Of a stretch of 64,000 bases of DNA, positions 58,638 through 64,000 are shown piece after piece. The notes beneath the pieces were generated by a model, which was not told the origin of the DNA, made no database searches, and was given only the letters and a program-made list of their open reading frames with translations. This DNA comes from Xylona heveae TC161 (lineage: Eukaryota; Ascomycota; Xylonomycetes; Xylonales; Xylonaceae), in contig NW_017264195.1 in assembly GCF_001619985.1 (NCBI RefSeq), positions 2,604,001 to 2,668,000 of the forward strand, written 5' to 3'. Both the position numbers and the translations under genes were made by a program. The stretch's first letter is position 1, and each line of letters starts with the position of its first letter.

Positions 58638-59267
58638 TCATTCGACTTTTCGGCGCTTGCCCTTGGGCGCAGGCTCGAGCGGCGTTCGTGTGTAAGTGAT
58701 GGTACGCGTGACGACTTGGCGGACACTGACGGGCCGACCGGAAGCACTGCGAGGAGCATCAAAGTATCGGCCTTTGGCCTCAAAATCCCATTCTTGAGGA
58801 GAGCGTGCACTGAAGGCAATGGAGCTGGCGCTGAGAGGAGACTCAATTCCAGGAGAATAAAGCGGAGACGGGGGGATTCGAAGGCGCCGCAGGTGAGTGG
58901 GCGTTTTGGCAGAGTGAGGACGTCCAAAGGGAGAAGGTGGAATCACGATATTAGGTGATCGATGATTCTCACAGTTGCATGAGCAAGTGCTGCCCGCGCT
59001 CGAAGGCTGACTGACAGGCGTTGATTTCTCCGACTTGTCACCAAACCGGTCGCCAAACTTTTCGCTGGTGGCCGGACTGGTGACAGTGGGCGATAGAGCT
59101 TTGAGAAAGTCGATATAAGCAATCGGAGGAGTGATGGGCGTCTTTACTCCATCTTCTTGCTTGATGAGATCTGATATGCCCGGCAAAGGGCTTCTTGGCA
59201 ACTCGGATGGAAGAGTGGCAGACACGGGAGTTTTGAGTGCATGGAGCACTGGCTTGTTGGAAGGCAT
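58638..59267 (-). CDS. Conserved fungal Ser/Pro-rich protein of unknown function
   Basis: No named family. A single exon from the ATG at 59267 encodes 209 residues. The N-terminal block (VLHALKTPVSATLPSELP then PLPGISDLIKQEDG) and the second block (ITPPIAYIDFLKALSP) look like conserved short motifs of a widespread but unnamed fungal group, recalled rather than computed. In between are Ser/Thr/Pro-rich stretches, a CSCNCEN cysteine cluster near residue 95, and SPxxP sites that suggest proline-directed kinases. The C-terminus has VRQVVTRTITYTRTPLEPAPKGKRRK, a basic end that could be a nuclear signal. No membrane segment or enzyme motif is visible. The frame is open slightly further upstream but without another ATG. 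It is next to MND1, which lies divergently, with no evident functional link. Confidence 0.75.
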   Translation of the reverse strand: MPSNKPVLHALKTPVSATLPSELPRSPLPGISDLIKQEDGVKTPITPPIAYIDFLKALSPTVTSPATSEKFGDRFGDKSEKSTPVSQPSSAGSTCSCNCENHRSPNIVIPPSPFGRPHSAKTPTHLRRLRIPPSPLYSPGIESPLSASSIAFSARSPQEWDFEAKGRYFDAPRSASGRPVSVRQVVTRTITYTRTPLEPAPKGKRRKVE

Positions 59268-60879
59268 GGCTTGGATGGGTTCCTCCAGGAGCAAATGACC
59301 GAAATGTCAAATGAATGACTCGGATAGAGTAAACCGCGAAACAATGCCTACAAGTTCGAGTGAGCAGAGCAAAGATCACAAGGGAGGTGGGAGGAGGCCG
59401 AGTGAGGGGGAGGAGTGGTATATATTGCTGGATGCGTAATATAGCTAGGCATACCTTAATTGTAGCCAACGTGTGAAGAAAGATGTGGGCGCGTAAGTTA
59501 TGTGTACTTGCAGGAGCCGACTCAGACGCAAGTGCAGGACGGGCACGGTCAGCACACCTTGCGGGGGCCTCAGAGCAGCACAAAGACAGTGATGGGAAAA
59601 GGTTCAGGTGCCGCCGATGCCGTTCTGAGGAGGTGTAGCGCCCGCAAAATAGTGAGGGTGTTGGCGCCCTTTCACTGACGCAGTGGGGGAAGACAGCCAA
59701 CAATTGATGGTAGCGAAGAGGCGCAGTGATTCGTGCCTTGTCGCTGGCCAGTTGCAGTAGTGCCAACCGCAGTACCGATGTGAAGGACTGATTGGTGCCA
59801 GCGGCGCCGATGCTGGTTAAACTTAGCCACGAGGGAACAGGGTGGGCCTCAGCCTTGATGTTCACGATTCTCTCTCGAGTGAGTTCTGTGTGCTGAGTGC
59901 GAGCGGCCAGATGTTACAGGTTGAGGTGGCCAATAAAATGGAAAAGATTCGGTCTTCACCTCAAGGTTAAACAAGTTGAGGTTGATCTCTTGGACAGAAT
60001 TGTCCGAGTTAGACTTTGTGGTCGCCTTAGGTAGTGCAAATAAATCTTGACGGTGGTGATGTTGTTTAACCCGTTCAAAGGCACCTTTACCTGCCTTTTA
60101 TCATCCCCACAATCGCGTCTAGCCGCCATCACTTCGCAAGTGATTTCGAGCTCCTCTTCTCCGGCGTTTAGAAGACTTTTTTTAAGCAGCATCAAAGTAC
60201 AGAAGCATTGTTCGAATAGCCCCAGATACTTCTGAGACCTGCACGCGCTTCTGTAACGGCGAGCATCTGCTCCATAATCCAGTGGTTTCGCGACAGTGGG
60301 TTGTTTCCACGACAAAATATGCGAGTGAGGCATGGACCTAGGCCGCTATTCAACCCTCAAATCGCCGCGCGGCTCACCCTGCGTAAAAATATTCAATTGA
60401 TCAAACCAAAACCGTCTGAAGTCCCTTCAAGTTGTCACCTTGAAGCAGTTAGCAAGTCACAAGCACTCGCTTTGGTGTTTCTCGCCCGTAATCGTAAACA
60501 CTTCGTATATTTGTAAATGCCGAGAAAGTTGAACGCACATCCCCTTTGACATTTAGATTTGAATATGCGCTTCATGTTGATACTGTAAATGCCCGTGTGG
60601 GCGTTTGATCGTAGTATGGCGGCTCCTGCCGCGGTATAGTAGCATTGTTAGAGCCACATTCCTGTGAATCCGAAAGATTTCCACAACCTTCGTGACATTC
60701 AAAATTATCAATAAAGACGTTTTAGTTTTACGGCATTCTCATCGGGCGCTTTCAAGTATAGTGATGCCTCTGTAGACGAATTAAGATGTGATTAGATTCA
60801 TGGAAGCGCTTTCGAGGCAGAGGGTTGACGCTCTAGCAATAGACTACTTTCGAAACAACGAGCGACCCGCTTTTGAAGC
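59268..60879. other. Divergent intergenic
   Basis: 1.6 kb holding the promoter of the 209-residue gene and the promoter of MND1. Apart from weak frames, nothing was recognised. The minus-strand frame over 59038-59865 looks like the 5' leader of the 209-residue gene. Confidence 0.55.
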
Positions 60880-61594
60880 ATGGTCTGTGACCAACGCAGA
60901 TAGAGATGATCATGCTGACAGTTCACCTTTCTCTTTTGAACAGGCTCCAAAGTCGCTTCCACCGCTTGCAAAGCAAACACTGATTCACTCATGGTTGCAA
61001 AAATCTGGCACCGCTCACAACATCAGAGATCTGGAAAAGATGCTACCGCAAGTGGCATCGATCAACGGCATGCAAGTCAAGGATTATCTTCAGGCTTTAT
61101 CCGACGAGGGAAAGATCTGCGTTGAGAAAATCGGCAGTGGAAATTGGTATTGGAGTTTCCCGAGTGAGGAGAGGAGAATCCATGAGCGAACCCTTACGAA
61201 ACTCAAATCAGATCGAGATAAGCTCCTGGCGAGTACAGACGACTTGCAAATGCAAGTGACAGGTGCTCAAGAGGCGAGACGGAACGAAATGACTGCGTCT
61301 GATGGTAGCCAAGGGTTGGACGCAGTTTCCATCCACGGAATCCTTCAGCATGAAGTTGAAAATCTTCGGCAGGAGCTACGAAATTTCCGCGACTGTGATC
61401 CTGCTGAGATACTAATGAAGCAGAAGGAAATCGACACTGTGAGGGAAGGAGCACAAAGATGGACGAACAATATCTATATTCTGGAAGGGTATTATGCTGA
61501 GCTCTGCCCTGGTGATCGCGAAGGATTGGATGTGCTTCGACGAGAACTCTATGGCGAAAGCTACGATGAAGAGGAAGGATTTGAAGAGTTATAA
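60880..61594 (+). CDS. mnd1: Meiotic nuclear division protein Mnd1
   Basis: Mnd1, partner of Hop2, which stimulates Dmc1/Rad51 strand exchange between homologues in meiosis. Proposed exons are 60880-60882 (the ATG alone) and 60944-61594. The 61-nt intron has a GTCTGT donor, a GCTGAC branch site and a TTTTGAACAG acceptor. This gives 217 residues and an N-terminus MAPKSLPPLAKQ, which fits the family (about 210-220 residues, often MAPK/MAPR). The N-terminal winged-helix domain covers about residues 1-65, with VASINGMQVKDYLQALSDEGKI and GSGNWYWSF. A coiled coil follows from about 70 to 170. The C-terminal part, RWTNNIYILEGY, is also typical. Without the intron the frame would start at 60800 with about 48 residues of unrelated sequence. 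The core is certain; the micro-exon is an inference. Confidence 0.92.
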
Positions 61595-63563
61595 GCGCGA
61601 GTCAACGATTCTGCTCTTTGCACATTCTGCTTGCATATGCATGGGTCACATGAGTTAGTAGCTTATGGCATGTCAATCAAATTGTCAACGATACAATGAT
61701 ATCATATCAAAGGAAGACCCTGACGATGGAACGCCCAAGGTGAAAAAGGTCTTGTACCGATGAGTTGCCTCCACTCATCTACCTGATCAGCTGGTGTCTC
61801 TCGGAAAGACAATAAAAGTAAAATATAACTAGAGTTGTGGGAGAGGAGCAATTGCACTTGGACAAATCTCTTGGCATCAGGATCGACGGAGTCAACTGGA
61901 TGCTTGGCAAAGCTTGTCGGCAGCGCCACGTTACCGTTCCATGAAATCTCTTGGCTCCTTCGGGGACTAAAATGAGTAACTATGAACTCAACTTGTGGAG
62001 GAAGATCAGGCTACTGCTGCCAACCGTCCCACGAGAACATTCCAAGCATTTCCCCTTTCCCTTGCACTGGTATGTGCACCATTCAGTGTCGCGTGGTATT
62101 TTCCTAGTGCTCTTCGCCCCGCCAAATTCCTTACAAGGAGTCGCGCATGCATGCCCTTGAGTCAGAGCAAGCACAAGGTCATCAGAGAACGACATAACAG
62201 TCAGGACATCATCATCATTCATCGGTGATTTCGTCCTAGCAGAAAGCACTTGGCGCGATTCTCCCTTATGGTGTTTCTCTCACTGTCCTCAGCGCCCATC
62301 TGATACTTCTCTGCATGTTCTTTCGGCACGCCGAGATCCACTTAATTGGCTCATCCACCGAATCTATTACGAAGAATTTCCCCCCCGGTCGTCGATGACT
62401 GAGGCCCTCTGCCCCACATCAACTGCGCCCAAGCTATGACCAGAGGATCCGATCCATCGACAGCGTAATCATCCAACTGCGAAACAACCGGTCGAAAGGG
62501 CGGGAGACAACTCCGTCAAAGCTTATCCTAAATATATATTCTCTACGCGTTACTTTTGGGTCCTGCCTTACGGGCGAATCTTTACTTCCATCTACGCTCG
62601 CACATCCCCTCGGCCAGACTGCAGCATCTCGACAATATTGTTTGGGCCGCCATACCGAAGACTCGTCGCCGGAACGGTACTGCGTCGGACGGACACGCAG
62701 GTCGAAAATTCCCCGCTTGGTCCCACGACAGGATAGAACGCCGCTCGCTGCATCTCTACACGGGAATAAGGGTCGAAGACCGCATCCCGGGCGCTCCTAC
62801 CTCGCGGAATCGATCGACGTTCTATATTCTGACCTAGGTATGCCAAATTGTGTCATGATCGATGATCATTGTCCCTTGCGACTAATGATCGCCCAACCCT
62901 ACCATTCATCCTCTGCCCGTTGTCTGAGGATACTAGTGTGCTCCATCTTTAATCTTAAACAAAATGCACATCCCTTTGACCAATCCTGGTTGACACTGCC
63001 TTCCCTCTTTCTGTGGTTGTTCCTGGCTGCATCTTACCGCCTGCCACCGCCTTCAAGATGTTTTGGCTGATTCTTACCGTGGAACCTGTTCAGATTGTAC
63101 ATACAACACTGCCATAAGCCGTCGCAACAACTCGTGCGCTAAAGCTTCTCCAGCCTCTCCAGCGTTGAAATCATCCCGGTTGCGTTCAATCAGATTTATC
63201 CCGGGGAAAACATCACCCTCGCCAGGCCTCGATCAATCTCCGCCAGCACTTCTATTCCCGTCGGTCTTCGAGCAAGATATACAATTCGGGAACGTGCTAT
63301 AATTATCATGACGGTTATTTGTTGAGACCTGGGACATGGCATTCACATAATCATCCAATGTACATCGAATCTTCAGCTTCTCCTGGATATTGGGAACACT
63401 TGCTCAGCCACAAAACGCTGCTGGTGGGTGTTCATATTGGACTTGCGCTTTGGTGGAGCATTACAATTACAAGACTCGATACAGTATCTAAGACAGTGTC
63501 GCAACATCAATTGGCATTCTTCAGTCTCTATACGCTTTCGTATTGGATGGAGCACGACGAAAA
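61595..63563. other. Intergenic upstream of arrestin-like gene
   Basis: 2 kb between MND1 and the arrestin-like start. It is the likely promoter and 5' leader of the arrestin gene. No other gene was recognised. Confidence 0.55.
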
Positions 63564-64000
63564 ATGTATCTAGGCTCTGCGTCGCCGTTGCCACGAGATT
63601 CTTCTTTTCAGGGTCGATCGATTTTGACCCGCCTCGCTTCTACTTTCACTTCAAAGACCCGCACCTTGGTGGACTTCCATATTGCGACGGAAGAGCCGCA
63701 TCGTCAATACAACCCCGGGGATATTGTCAAGGGAACTGTTGCCTTGACCGTCATAAAACCCGTTCGAATCACGCACCTAGTCGTATGCCTCCACGGTTAC
63801 GCCAAGGTATTCAAGAATGCAATTACCCCAGGTCATAGCACTGGCAATGATTACGGCTATTTGGGGGCCGGGAGAAGCAAGAAAGGGGTAGAATATGTTA
63901 ACAACGGATTTGCATCTCTTTTTGAAGACGAGATTGTGCTCTGTGGAGAGGGTCGGTTGGATGTGGGACTCTATGAATTTAAATTTGAGTTGCAATTTCC
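63564..64000 (+). CDS. Arrestin-related trafficking adaptor (5' part, runs off window)
   Basis: An alpha-arrestin (ART) of the fungal type, an adaptor that recruits a Rsp5-type ubiquitin ligase to permeases and triggers endocytosis. The ATG at 63564 starts MYLGSASPLPRD and the frame stays open to the window edge, 145 codons. The visible part is the arrestin N-terminal domain: VDFHIATEEPHRQYNPGDIV with KGTVAL, then ITHLVVCLHGYAKVFKN, and GFASLFEDEIVLCGEG, ending YEFKFELQFP. The spacing and the final strand match fungal arrestins of the Aly/Rod/CreD group. The C-terminal domain and PY motifs lie outside, so the subgroup cannot be set. An unseen earlier exon is possible but no splice signal demands it. 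Confidence 0.88.
   Translation, partial: MYLGSASPLPRDSSFQGRSILTRLASTFTSKTRTLVDFHIATEEPHRQYNPGDIVKGTVALTVIKPVRITHLVVCLHGYAKVFKNAITPGHSTGNDYGYLGAGRSKKGVEYVNNGFASLFEDEIVLCGEGRLDVGLYEFKFELQF

Noticed and set aside
59038-59865. 275-codon minus-strand frame
   Set aside because: Overlaps the 209-residue gene in another frame and begins with a non-ATG codon; probably its leader.
59956-60333. 125-codon minus-strand frame with an ATG
   Set aside because: No recognisable domain; probably chance between two divergent promoters.

Overview
The window looks like a filamentous ascomycete, most probably of the Eurotiomycetes (Eurotiales/Onygenales type). The reasons are the gene complement (MsnA-type stress factor, HxB-type molybdenum cofactor sulfurase, Zn2Cys6 regulator, long SAM-PH polarity protein, fungal-type long dolichol kinase), short introns of about 50-165 nt with GTRNGT donors and CTAAC/CTGAC-like branch sites, and intergenic islands rich in GTAC words. 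The exact species cannot be read from the sequence. I support 19 protein-coding genes, 16 with introns that I placed by joining family-conserved reading frames. Two genes run off the window: atg1 at the left edge and an arrestin-like gene at the right edge.

Layout. Positions 1-10007 (all minus strand) hold atg1 (3' part off the window), a dolichol kinase and the msn2/seb1-like C2H2 regulator. Positions 10008-18764 are an 8.7 kb stretch with no recognisable gene, including a poly-T run and a 10-N assembly gap. Positions 18765-24719 (all minus) hold a thioredoxin-PITH protein, DPH4 and an M1 aminopeptidase. Positions 26377-36263 (all plus) hold PRP28, PRP39 and the MoCo sulfurase. Positions 36702-42645 alternate strands: an RRN10-like rDNA factor and a CSA/ERCC8-like WD40 protein share a 0.4 kb head-to-head promoter, followed by ATG5 and an unknown two-exon gene. 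Positions 43795-53960 hold a Zn2Cys6 regulator and a BOI-like SAM-PH protein, divergent across 5.8 kb of apparently non-coding DNA. Positions 55110-64000 hold two fungal proteins of unknown function, MND1 and the arrestin-like gene.

Functional links. ATG1 (initiating kinase) and ATG5 (conjugation target of Atg12) are both autophagy core genes. PRP28 and PRP39 are adjacent and both act at the U1/5' splice-site step. RRN10 (Pol I activation) and CSA (transcription-coupled repair) are divergent neighbours. I see no secondary-metabolite cluster, no mobile element that I can name, no tRNA or rRNA gene and no CRISPR. The most interesting points are gene-structure ones: a three-base first exon in MND1, a probable poison exon in PRP39, and a possible mitochondrial-type extension in front of DPH4. 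I did not find a clearly new multi-gene system.
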